A stretch of DNA of 64,000 nucleotides from Pseudomonas arsenicoxydans (lineage in GTDB: Bacteria; Pseudomonadota; Gammaproteobacteria; Pseudomonadales; Pseudomonadaceae), in assembly GCF_900103875.1 (NCBI RefSeq), contig NZ_LT629705.1:6085001-6149000 (forward strand), read 5' to 3'. Below are positions 47,801 through 54,291 of this stretch, piece after piece (positions within the stretch are counted from its first letter, which is position 1; every line of letters starts with the position of its first letter). The notes under the pieces were generated by a model. That model made no database searches. It was given only the letters and a program-made list of their open reading frames with translations, and was not told where the DNA came from. A program made the position numbers and the translations under genes.

Positions 47801-48852
47801 CCGGTAATCCTCTCCGTTGCCCCATGGAAATATAAATCTACGGAATGTCCATCAATATCTGTATGCCCCGTCCCCTCGATGAGAGCATTCATCTCTACTT
47901 CTAAAGGAATTGTATCGATAATGGGCGGAGCCAGTAGAACTACGTTCAATGTCGTCCATGCAGCATCGATTGACTCGATGTGCCGTGCATTGAGGGTTAT
48001 CGAACCTCCGACAGGGAAATGAGCCGCGGCATCAAACTTAATTTCCCAGCGGCCGCTGTCATCCGCAAAAGCCGTTCCTAGCTCACGATCTTTACTAGCA
48101 TTCGCGAGCTGAATTTTTCGACGTGCTGCTCCGAAATTGCCACTGACTTTCAATTCCGCACTGAGTCTTATCACGGCTTCATTAGCGGGCACCAGAATTT
48201 TTGGATAGGTAAGGTAGGTAATTGTCTTTCCTAAAGCGTACCGCTGCTTATAACCTGAGACATGTTGCATAACGGTGATGACATACGTCCCAGGGTGCAC
48301 ACTCGAATACAAAGGTAGCGACCATCTACTATTAGTAGGTGTTACTTCTGGGGATATTTGACTACCCTCATGCACCCAAACACTCACCGAAGTTGAATCA
48401 CCACCCGACCCCGTAATGGCGTTTGTATACACTAACTGGGGGTCAATTTTAGGAAGGGGACTAATCACACAATTAAAGTTATGCCAATCTGAGTCCTGAT
48501 TATTATACCTTAACCTATGGAAGAGCTGTACGAGACCTGTCCCGCTAGAATTAGTGAGTTTAGAAGGGTGCCATACCCACGCTGGCGTAAACTCCTTATC
48601 CCGCAACGATTCCATGACGCCACCCACATAGACGTACATGGAAACATCATGGTGGCCCATCGCACCCACATAGTATTGGAACGTGTGACCGGGATCCACG
48701 ATGCTCCTGTATTCTATATTTCTAATACTTAGCGGTTCAATCGCAGCGACCTCCGGGTTAGCAAGGTCGGTTGACGACAACGGCCCTCCCTCATTGCGCT
48801 CTTCAATACCGCTACGCCCAGCCTCACTTGCCTTGCTTTCGTCCTCAGACAT
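44896..48852 (-). CDS. Giant Ig-like repeat protein (about 13 repeats), Tc-adjacent
   Basis: A 1318-residue protein without signal peptide or membrane anchor. After a Ser/Glu-rich start (MSEDESKASEAGRSGIEERN) and an N-terminal domain of about 130 residues come about 13 units of 80-95 residues. Each has a G-W/F turn before a beta strand (NSRWSLPL, SGRWEIKF, NGRWSIVV, SGEWNIAI, NGDWSVEL, NGRWSVWG, NGAWEMRS, RGKWRVRS, HGRWLIVL) and a pattern SGTGMAGAEVVIRI. This is a bacterial Ig-like fold, as in adhesins. The first third is visibly AT-richer than the flanking genes, a sign of transfer. ATG at 48852 follows GGAG by 6 bases. Own promoter region and terminator. Function unknown. Confidence 0.8.
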   Translation of the reverse strand: MSEDESKASEAGRSGIEERNEGGPLSSTDLANPEVAAIEPLSIRNIEYRSIVDPGHTFQYYVGAMGHHDVSMYVYVGGVMESLRDKEFTPAWVWHPSKLTNSSGTGLVQLFHRLRYNNQDSDWHNFNCVISPLPKIDPQLVYTNAITGSGGDSTSVSVWVHEGSQISPEVTPTNSRWSLPLYSSVHPGTYVITVMQHVSGYKQRYALGKTITYLTYPKILVPANEAVIRLSAELKVSGNFGAARRKIQLANASKDRELGTAFADDSGRWEIKFDAAAHFPVGGSITLNARHIESIDAAWTTLNVVLLAPPIIDTIPLEVEMNALIEGTGHTDIDGHSVDLYFHGATERITGNWVKNGRWSIVVQLLPGKHTLTAEQVHNEVTSLRAPLRVVHVRPPMPGPLQSRREGDFIILHGTGYNGSGVQIHINIHNVDANYLSAPVTSGEWNIAIPATLAPTKYAFSCRQSVDNGENTRIYSNGWTSLVEVIVPTPKPTVATPAVSTQGVTFSGLGRQWGNAVVQVVIFNGNGITPADVIVKADVSPSLAWTKLVSLAPGTYSNLNARQWVKSQFSDPVAIPQVIVPSAVPGLEKPGVGAIVGQTPQLKGSAYKGSVVTFSIPGIEPFTATASAEGIFDVTAEELPPGTHTMAVTAHFGGQTSQALTRTFTVKTPVPKISMSDGDKLDPVPTINGRGYKGCWLIIRSAVNHRDLGKGPVGQNGDWSVELAEQPLGELKFYALMFEKENSPNVSDATEVVTVDIQLKPPTILQPAPNGKTERVSEFSGKAVYRSTVELYVKGQLQPFIKDIVVGRDNTWRHIVTLPAGHTDLEVAVRYDGTLSTKADHPVIVVPAAPKIDTPLRAEKVGTRLTISGFGYEDDEIVIESRDPRAILGSTTVLADKTWSTTIEQTMATDLRVAVMARAGAGLDSAYTDTIPFTKLTPAPKIVEPQPGDWTGVRPLYSGLAEPGATITVALWFNSDTLLTEPTVADENGRWSVWGNKDLVEGAVWVVMRQTLNGILSEWGESGRFMVERMPADFEAPTVSFPLHGQDVGRWPMFKGTGVPGSEVTIVKKGDSNTVLGTAKVERNGAWEMRSQIELPVADNYECSVWQTRDGVTSTWLMPDRKFNVIQVPDGFGAAIIQAPQNDSLESHEQQPEFSGTGMAGAEVVIRIYNKTDVLAKTIVDARGKWRVRSEVVMTVGQHEIVADQHRDGQRSALSNTVTFAVAEKLHVPIIVSPNHNAHISPYGVIEGRALPGTVVRLVDANQVSVDYGTGVTDAHGRWLIVLKGLPVRKISLTGDGKKNELKAHWILARVFRVIDVG

Positions 48853-48927
48853 GGTCCGCTCCGTCGCCGCTCGATGTGGAAAACTCCTAGGTTTCCTTTT
48901 TACGTCGCGTATTGGGATGCTGCCTAC

Positions 48928-48943
48928 CTGTAAAATCTGACAG
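48928..48943 (-). promoter_or_regulatory. Shared 16-bp motif, copy upstream of the giant Ig-like gene
   Basis: Minus strand CTGTCAGATTTTACAG, 75 bases upstream of the ATG at 48852. It is embedded in a longer stretch (48916-48957) that also matches the region upstream of the mini Ig-like gene: GGATGC, TGCCTACCTG, CTGACAGT and CCGAC occur in both on the plus strand. Confidence 0.65.
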
Positions 48944-49177
48944 TTCCGACGAGCGGCGTGTGGATCTCTTGCCGTTATCCCAGATGCCAACCCCGAAGCA
49001 TTGACTATCGAGATCTACGAGAACTTTTCGACGGTCAGTATCCTTCTGCTCGACATGGCGGAAGCCTGGACGACAAGCCACGGCACCTGGCGATGGGTGA
49101 TTTATCGGATGAGTGAGTTGGGGTTGATGCGGGTGGAGCGGTCGCTGGATAACGAGAAGGCGATCAAGGTGAGGTAA
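48941..49177 (+). pseudogene. Possible gene remnant: open C-terminal fragment without start
   Basis: A frame of 78 codons ending TAA at 49177 reads like the tail of a real protein (LAVIPDANPEALTIEIYEN, GTWRWVIYRMSELGLMRVE). No start or ribosome site precedes the conserved-looking part, a TGA lies at 48938, and the 5' end runs into the promoter region of the giant Ig-like gene. I do not recognise the family. Likely debris left at the island edge; a chance frame is possible. Confidence 0.35.
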
Positions 49178-49187
49178 GGCGCAGATC

Positions 49188-49281
49188 AAAAGATCGCAGC
49201 CTCGTTGCACTCGACAGCTCCTACAGGATGTATGCGATATCCCAGTAGGAGCTGTCGAGTGCAACGAGGCTGCGATCTTTT
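49188..49281. repeat. Long inverted repeat, 36-bp perfect arms
   Basis: Arms 49188-49223 and 49246-49281 around a 22-base loop; the arm reads AAAAGATCGCAGCCTCGTTG then CACTCGACAGCTCCTA. The same family recurs at 55554-55651. It marks the right edge of the accessory region, next to the PilZ gene end. Confidence 0.9.
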
Positions 49282-49286
49282 GCTTG

Positions 49287-49646
49287 TCAGGCCGAAGCAG
49301 GCAACGACTGAAAGCTGAAATACTGCGTCAACGCCTGAATTAACTGCTCATACTCCGGCGGTGCCCGTTGCAGGCTGAACCCGGCGTCGTAGTGGTGCGG
49401 CGTGGCGTCTTCATGGCACCACAGACAACACGCCGTCAGGTCGATGATCTGTTGGCAGCCGTTGCTCGCGGGGATTTTTAATCGCAGGTCAAAGTCGACG
49501 CCCACCATCATCGGCAACTGGCTGATGAGCATCAGTCCGTCTGCGGACACGTTGCCCAGAAAGCCGATGGGTTTGTCGGTGACACTGTTGAACACTCTCA
49601 GAAAATACGGCAGTTGATGCCGCTCGATCCGGCGGTCGGTGAACAT
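49287..49646 (-). CDS. PilZ domain protein (c-di-GMP receptor)
   Basis: A 119-residue protein. The PilZ ligand motifs are visible: an arginine-rich start (MFTDRRIERHQLPYFLRV) and GNVSADGLMLIS (the [D/N]xSxxG part). It should bind cyclic di-GMP; target unknown. I start at ATG 49646 because the domain begins there. A GTG at 49727 preceded by GGGGAG at short spacing would add 27 residues, and I cannot exclude it. Confidence 0.83.
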   Translation of the reverse strand: MFTDRRIERHQLPYFLRVFNSVTDKPIGFLGNVSADGLMLISQLPMMVGVDFDLRLKIPASNGCQQIIDLTACCLWCHEDATPHHYDAGFSLQRAPPEYEQLIQALTQYFSFQSLPASA

Positions 49647-49884
49647 GCGCAAATGGCCCAGCAAGGCCCTTAAGCAGGGCCGCACTAATGCTTCGGAACG
49701 GGCCGGTTTCTTAAAAAAGCCTGGCACGCTCTCCCCGATCCCGGTGCGTCAGTCCATCAAACCGCTGACGCTTACTCCTGCCGATCACAGGTGTGACCTC
49801 GGTTTAGAAGCAAGGCTCTAAAACCGATCCATTGGACTATAGCTCACCGACGCCGGCAGGCCAGACTTTGCATGATCTGCGTCA

Positions 49885-50268
49885 TCAGAACTGGGTCGGG
49901 CGAACGGTCGCTGTGCTGCGCATCGGGTAATGACCCAGGCTCTGCAAGGTTTCCAGACGGGCGCGGGCACGGTAGGCGTATTCGCTTTGCGGGTACGACG
50001 CCATGATGAACTGATAGGTCTGCGCCGCATCGATGAACAGCTTCTGCCGTTCCAGACACTGGCCGCGCATCATCGACACTTCCGGCCACACATATTGCCG
50101 CGCACGGCTGGAGCGTTCGACTTTCGACAGTTCGAGCATGACTTGCTCGCAATTGCCGCGATCGTAAGCGCTGTAGGCGTTATTCAAATGATGGTTCATC
50201 GACCAACGGGCGCAGCCCGTCACACTGAGAACGCTGAGGGCAAGGGCGGCAATGGGCACGAATCGCAT
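49885..50268 (-). CDS. TPR-like lipoprotein
   Basis: A 127-residue protein with a signal peptide ending in a lipobox (VTGC, cysteine at residue 19). About three TPR-like helix pairs follow (YDRGNCEQVMLELSKVERS, AAQTYQFIMASYPQSEYAYRARARLETL), and a short basic tail. The residue after the cysteine is Ala, so it should be sorted to the outer membrane by the usual Lol rule. ATG at 50268 follows AGGAG by 8 bases. Role unknown; TPR lipoproteins often scaffold envelope complexes. Confidence 0.82.
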   Translation of the reverse strand: MRFVPIAALALSVLSVTGCARWSMNHHLNNAYSAYDRGNCEQVMLELSKVERSSRARQYVWPEVSMMRGQCLERQKLFIDAAQTYQFIMASYPQSEYAYRARARLETLQSLGHYPMRSTATVRPTQF

Positions 50269-50334
50269 GGGGGATCTCCTGTCTTGAGCTCTGTATCGAC
50301 CCGTTGGCGGAAATCTTCAGCCATCACGCCAAAC

Positions 50335-50373
50335 GAAAAAAGCCCACGGAGCTTCAGGGGCTCGGCGGGCTTT
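50335..50373 (-). terminator. Likely terminator of the mini Ig-like gene
   Basis: On the minus strand AGCCCGCCGAGCC pairs imperfectly with GCTCCGTGGGCT, followed by TTTTTCG. Lies 20 bases after the stop. Confidence 0.7.
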
Positions 50374-50392
50374 GAAGCAAAAGAATGCTAAA

Positions 50393-50692
50393 TCATCCGA
50401 CTACAAACTGGCGCACTGGCGACCAGGCCGAATGCTCATTACCAAGGGTCAGGCGTGCTTCTATCGAGTGAGTTCCCTTGGGTAAATCTACAGAAAAAAT
50501 TCCCGACCACTCACCGCTATTTGAAACGCGGGCTCTCAACCAAACCTCATCTGACCCTGATTTCCGGACGGTCACGAGGGTACCTTCTTCCACTCGAGCG
50601 GTTCCCCAAGAGTGGATCGGATTATGTGCGGGCTCGTTGATTATGGGTGCAACAATGACTGGAACGGGCAGATCTTTGTTTTCCGTGGTCAT
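50393..50692 (-). CDS. Mini Ig-like protein (single repeat)
   Basis: A 99-residue protein starting MTTENKDLPVPVIVAPIINE. It is one copy of the repeat found about 13 times in the giant Ig-like protein: a Pro-rich linker, GTARVEEGTLVTVRKSG, SNSGEWSGIFSVDLPKGTHS, and the closing HSAWSPVRQFVVG. No signal peptide. ATG at 50692 has GGAG 8 bases upstream. The motif in its promoter region is shared with the giant gene, so it is probably a regulated partner or a by-product of repeat duplication. Function unknown. Confidence 0.72.
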   Translation of the reverse strand: MTTENKDLPVPVIVAPIINEPAHNPIHSWGTARVEEGTLVTVRKSGSDEVWLRARVSNSGEWSGIFSVDLPKGTHSIEARLTLGNEHSAWSPVRQFVVG

Positions 50693-50766
50693 ATTTTCAT
50701 CTCCATGTCTCGTCACCCTTGACGAGGCTCCGGAGCATTACAGCCTCCCCTCGGATGCCTGCCTAC

Positions 50767-50782
50767 CTGACAGAACTGACAG
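50767..50782 (-). promoter_or_regulatory. Shared 16-bp motif, copy upstream of the mini Ig-like gene
   Basis: Minus strand CTGTCAGTTCTGTCAG, 74 bases upstream of the ATG at 50692; the giant gene's copy is 75 bases from its ATG. The flanks (50754-50795) also match. Confidence 0.65.
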
Positions 50783-50827
50783 TGCCGACAAACGGTGCAC
50801 ACCACCACACCGGGAAATCTTCAGGAA

Positions 50828-50869
50828 TGTTCGTTTAAAGAAACAAATGAAAAGTAGTGCAAACGAACA
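50828..50869. promoter_or_regulatory. Inverted repeat upstream of pykA, possible operator
   Basis: TGTTCGTTT (50828-50836) and AAACGAACA (50861-50869), perfect 9-bp arms with a 24-base AT-rich spacer, about 60 bases before the pykA start. A binding site is inferred from symmetry only. Confidence 0.45.
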
Positions 50870-50928
50870 ATGACTACACCCCGAGACCATAGTAGCCTCA
50901 CTCAGCGCTTGAACTCAGGAGTCTTTGA

Positions 50929-52380
50929 ATGTCCGTCCGTCGCACCAAAATCGTCGCTACCCTTGGCCCGGCCAGTAACTCGCCGGAAGTTCTCGAACAG
51001 CTGATTCTGGCTGGCCTGGACGTCGCCCGCCTGAACTTCTCCCACGGCACCCCCGACGAGCACAAGGCTCGCGCGAAGCTGGTGCGGGACCTCGCTGCCA
51101 AGCACGGGCGCTTCGTTGCCCTGCTGGGTGACCTGCAAGGCCCGAAAATCCGTATCGCCAAATTCGCCGGCAAGAAGATCGAGCTGAAGATCGGTGATCA
51201 ATTCACCTTCTCCACCAGCCATCCTCTGACCGAAGGCAACCAGCAAGTGGTCGGCATCGACTACCCGGACCTGGTCAAGGACTGCGGCGTGGGCGACGAG
51301 CTGCTGCTCGACGACGGCCGCGTGGTGATGCGCGTCGATACCGCCACCGCCACCGAACTGAACTGCACCGTGCTGATCGGCGGCCCGCTGTCCGACCACA
51401 AAGGCATCAACCGTCGCGGTGGTGGCCTGACGGCTCCAGCCCTGACCGAGAAAGACAAGGCTGACATCAAGCTCGCCGCCGAGATGGAAGTCGACTACCT
51501 CGCCGTGTCTTTCCCGCGTGACGCCGCCGACATGGAATACGCCCGTCAACTGCGCGACGAGGCCGGCGGTACTGCATGGCTGGTGGCGAAGATCGAACGC
51601 GCCGAAGCCGTGGCCGACGATGAAACCCTCGACGCGCTGATCCAGGCGTCCGACGCGGTCATGGTTGCCCGTGGTGATTTGGGTGTGGAAATCGGCGACG
51701 CCGAGCTGGTGGGCATTCAGAAGAAAATCATTCTGCATGCACGCCGCCACAACAAGGCTGTGATCGTGGCGACCCAGATGATGGAGTCGATGATCCAGAA
51801 CCCGATGCCGACTCGCGCTGAAGTGTCCGACGTGGCTAACGCCGTGCTCGACTACACCGACGCCGTAATGCTGTCGGCCGAAAGTGCTGCCGGTCTGTAT
51901 CCGCTGGAAGCTGTGCAGGCGATGGCGCGCATCTGCGTCGGCGCTGAAAAGCACCCGACCAGCAAGACCTCCAGCCACCGCATCGGCAAGGTCTTCGAAA
52001 GCTGCGACCAGAGCATCGCGCTGGCGGCCATGTACACCGCCAACCACTTCCCGGGCGTGAAAGCGATCATCGCCTTGACCGAAAGTGGCTACACGCCGTT
52101 GATCATGTCGCGCATCCGTTCTTCGGTGCCGATCTACGCGTTCTCCCCGCACCGCGAAACCCAGGCCCGCGCGGCCATGTTCCGTGGCGTCTACACCGTA
52201 CCGTTCGACCCGGCTTCCTTGCCGCCTGAGCAAGTCAGCCAGGCCGCAGTGGACGAGTTGCTCAAGCGCGGCGTAGTCCAGCAAGGCGACTGGGTCATCC
52301 TGACCAAGGGCGACAGCTATCACACCATCGGCGGCACCAACGGGATGAAAATCCTGCACGTTGGCGACCCGATGGTCTGA
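50929..52380 (+). CDS. pykA: Pyruvate kinase (type II, PykA)
   Basis: A 483-residue glycolytic enzyme making pyruvate and ATP from phosphoenolpyruvate and ADP. Landmarks: RRTKIVATLGPASNSPEVLE, LNFSHGT, GDLQGPKIRIAKF, the catalytic lysine loop WLVAKIERAEAV, VMVARGDLGVEIG and ATQMMESMI. The short length and missing FBP loop suit the AMP/sugar-phosphate activated PykA rather than PykF. Followed by a strong terminator. Neighbour order recalls PA4329 onward. Confidence 0.96.
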   Translation: MSVRRTKIVATLGPASNSPEVLEQLILAGLDVARLNFSHGTPDEHKARAKLVRDLAAKHGRFVALLGDLQGPKIRIAKFAGKKIELKIGDQFTFSTSHPLTEGNQQVVGIDYPDLVKDCGVGDELLLDDGRVVMRVDTATATELNCTVLIGGPLSDHKGINRRGGGLTAPALTEKDKADIKLAAEMEVDYLAVSFPRDAADMEYARQLRDEAGGTAWLVAKIERAEAVADDETLDALIQASDAVMVARGDLGVEIGDAELVGIQKKIILHARRHNKAVIVATQMMESMIQNPMPTRAEVSDVANAVLDYTDAVMLSAESAAGLYPLEAVQAMARICVGAEKHPTSKTSSHRIGKVFESCDQSIALAAMYTANHFPGVKAIIALTESGYTPLIMSRIRSSVPIYAFSPHRETQARAAMFRGVYTVPFDPASLPPEQVSQAAVDELLKRGVVQQGDWVILTKGDSYHTIGGTNGMKILHVGDPMV

Positions 52381-52400
52381 GTGACCGGTTGCTGAAATAG

Positions 52401-52434
52401 AAAAGCCCCGCCATGTGAATGGCGGGGCTTTTTG
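52401..52434 (+). terminator. Rho-independent terminator of pykA
   Basis: AAAAGCCCCGCCAT-GTGA-ATGGCGGGGCTTTTT, perfect stem with T run. Confidence 0.95.
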
Positions 52435-52470
52435 GTTTTTGATCTGGAAGGTGTGTTGTCTGGGCTGGCC

Positions 52471-52552
52471 TATTCGCGAGCAAGCTCGCTCCCACAGGGG
52501 ATTTGTGAAACGCCACAGATCCAATGTGGGAGCGAGCCTGCTCGCGATGACG
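52471..52552. repeat. Inverted REP pair (REPIN-like)
   Basis: TATTCGCGAGCAAGCTCGCT at 52471-52490 and a facing copy AGCGAGCCTGCTCGCGATGA at 52531-52550, between the convergent ends of pykA and the enoyl-CoA hydratase gene. Confidence 0.88.
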
Positions 52553-52572
52553 TAAGCCCAGTCACCGCCTAT

Positions 52573-53322
52573 TCAATGCCGGTTGATAAAGGCCGACAAC
52601 GCCGCCATCGCTTCCGGTGAGCGCAACCGCTGCGTGAACAACGCGCCCTCTTCTTCTATCACTTTGCGCAACAATTCCCGGTCCGGCGCTTTCATCAATT
52701 GCTTGCTAATGCGAACCGCCTCCGGAGGCAACGACTCAAAGCGCAGCGCCATCTCCCGCGCCTTGGCCAACGCCGCTTCGCCACTGCCCAGCGCCTCGGT
52801 GGCAATGCCCCACTGCGCGGCTTGTTCACCACTGAAACCTTCACCCAGCAGCAACAGCTCTGCCGCTTTGGCATGGCCGAGCATTCGAGGCAGGATCAGG
52901 CTGGAGCCGAACTCCGGGCATAAGCCAAGATTGACGAAGGGCATACGCAACCGTGCATCACGGCTGACATACACCAGATCGCAATGCAGCAGCATTGTTG
53001 TGCCGATCCCCACCGCCGCGCCCGCCACCGCAGCGATCACCGGTTTGCGGCATTCCAGCAAATTGAGCATGAAGTGGAACACCGGGCTGTCGAGGTTGCC
53101 CGGTGGTTGCTGGATGAAGTCGGCGATGTCGTTGCCGGCGGTGAAGCATTCGGCGCTGCCGGTGATCAGCACGGCGTTGATTTCAGGGTCGGCATCGGCC
53201 TGCTTGAGCGCCTCGTTCAAGTGGCTGTACATGGCGCGGGTCAGGGCGTTTTTCTTCTCGGGGCGATTCAGGCGCAGGGTCAGCAGACCGCGCTCGCGTT
53301 CAACTTCAATGGCATTGGGCAT
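52573..53322 (-). CDS. Enoyl-CoA hydratase/isomerase family protein
   Basis: A 249-residue crotonase-fold protein. The CoA and oxyanion-hole segments are ITGSAECFTAGNDIADF and KPVIAAVAGAAVGIGTTML. The position of the usual second catalytic Glu is filled by the region FVNLGLCPEFGSSLILPRML. It could be a hydratase or an isomerase; substrate unknown. Start ATG at 53322. Upstream neighbours on the same strand are the ferredoxin reductase and GGDEF genes, 33 bases away. Confidence 0.87.
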   Translation of the reverse strand: MPNAIEVERERGLLTLRLNRPEKKNALTRAMYSHLNEALKQADADPEINAVLITGSAECFTAGNDIADFIQQPPGNLDSPVFHFMLNLLECRKPVIAAVAGAAVGIGTTMLLHCDLVYVSRDARLRMPFVNLGLCPEFGSSLILPRMLGHAKAAELLLLGEGFSGEQAAQWGIATEALGSGEAALAKAREMALRFESLPPEAVRISKQLMKAPDRELLRKVIEEEGALFTQRLRSPEAMAALSAFINRH

Positions 53323-53355
53323 GTGGCGAGTCTCGCGTCGTTAAACGATCAGCGC

Positions 53356-54291
53356 TCAACCACGGGGAACAAAGACATCCGCCAGCAGTTGGTTACGCGG
53401 CAATCCGGCCAGGTACAAACGTCGGGCAAAGGCATCGACACTGTCGGGGGCTCCGCAGACTAAGGCCAGGGTTTGCCGGGAAACAAGCCGCAGTTGCGCC
53501 AATGCCTGTGGCAACCCGGCCGGGGTCCAGAACTCGACACTGAGGTTGGAACGCCCATCAGCCATGGCTTGCAGGGGTTTGGCGAGGTAATGCTCGCTCG
53601 CCTCATGGGCCAGGTGAATGACGCGGATGGTGCCTTGGTGATCCTGACGCAGTGCTTCGCGCAGCACGCCGAACAGTGGCGCCAACCCCGTGCCCGCGGC
53701 CAGCAGCCACAGGGGCCGAGTGTGCCAGTCCGGGTCATATTGCAACGCCCCGCCGCGCAGTTCGCCGAGGCGGATCGGATCGCCGATTTTCAGCTGGCGA
53801 GCCGCATCGCTGAACGCTCCCGGCTGACGACAATCGAGGTGAAATTCCAGAAAACGGTCTTCTTCCGGCAGACTGGCCAGGGAATAGGGCCGAGCCACGT
53901 TGCCCGCCCACAGCACCAGATGCTGGCCGGCGCTGTAGCGCAACGGACGCTCGGTTGTCAGGCGCAAACGCAACACATTGGCGCTCAACCAATCGACCGC
54001 AGCGACCTTGGCCGGGCGACCGTCCACCTGCGGATCAAACGTGTGCACCTGCAGGTCTTCGACTACCTGGCACTGACACGCCAGACGCCAGCCTTGCTGA
54101 CGTTGCTCGGCGCTCAAGGCATCGGGGCGGTTGTCGCTGGGCGCTCCTTGGACGCATTGCACCAGGCAGGCATGGCAACTGCCGGCGCGGCAACTGTAGG
54201 GCACGGCCACGCCATTTTGATTCAGGGCATCGAGCAGGTTGCTGCCCGGCGCCACGGACCAATGACGCTCGCCGACGCGCAACTCAGGCAT
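53356..54291 (-). CDS. 2Fe-2S ferredoxin / FAD-NAD oxidoreductase
   Basis: A 311-residue electron-transfer protein. Residues 1-85 are a plant-type ferredoxin domain with C-x4-C-x2-C (YSCRAGSCHACLVQC) and the last cysteine in LACQC. Residues 90-190 are the FAD-binding part (ARPYSLAS) and 195-311 the NAD-binding part (LLAAGTGLAPLFGVLREAL, ALVCGAPDSV). It resembles reductase components of ring-hydroxylating or methane-type oxygenases, but no oxygenase lies nearby. ATG at 54291 overlaps the GGDEF stop by 8 bases. Confidence 0.88.
   Translation of the reverse strand: MPELRVGERHWSVAPGSNLLDALNQNGVAVPYSCRAGSCHACLVQCVQGAPSDNRPDALSAEQRQQGWRLACQCQVVEDLQVHTFDPQVDGRPAKVAAVDWLSANVLRLRLTTERPLRYSAGQHLVLWAGNVARPYSLASLPEEDRFLEFHLDCRQPGAFSDAARQLKIGDPIRLGELRGGALQYDPDWHTRPLWLLAAGTGLAPLFGVLREALRQDHQGTIRVIHLAHEASEHYLAKPLQAMADGRSNLSVEFWTPAGLPQALAQLRLVSRQTLALVCGAPDSVDAFARRLYLAGLPRNQLLADVFVPRG

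Noticed and set aside
49188..49281. CRISPR-like repeat
   Set aside because: Two inverted arms, not spaced direct repeats; no cas genes.
50902..52524. Minus-strand 540-codon frame opposite pykA
   Set aside because: Antisense shadow; pykA is unambiguous.
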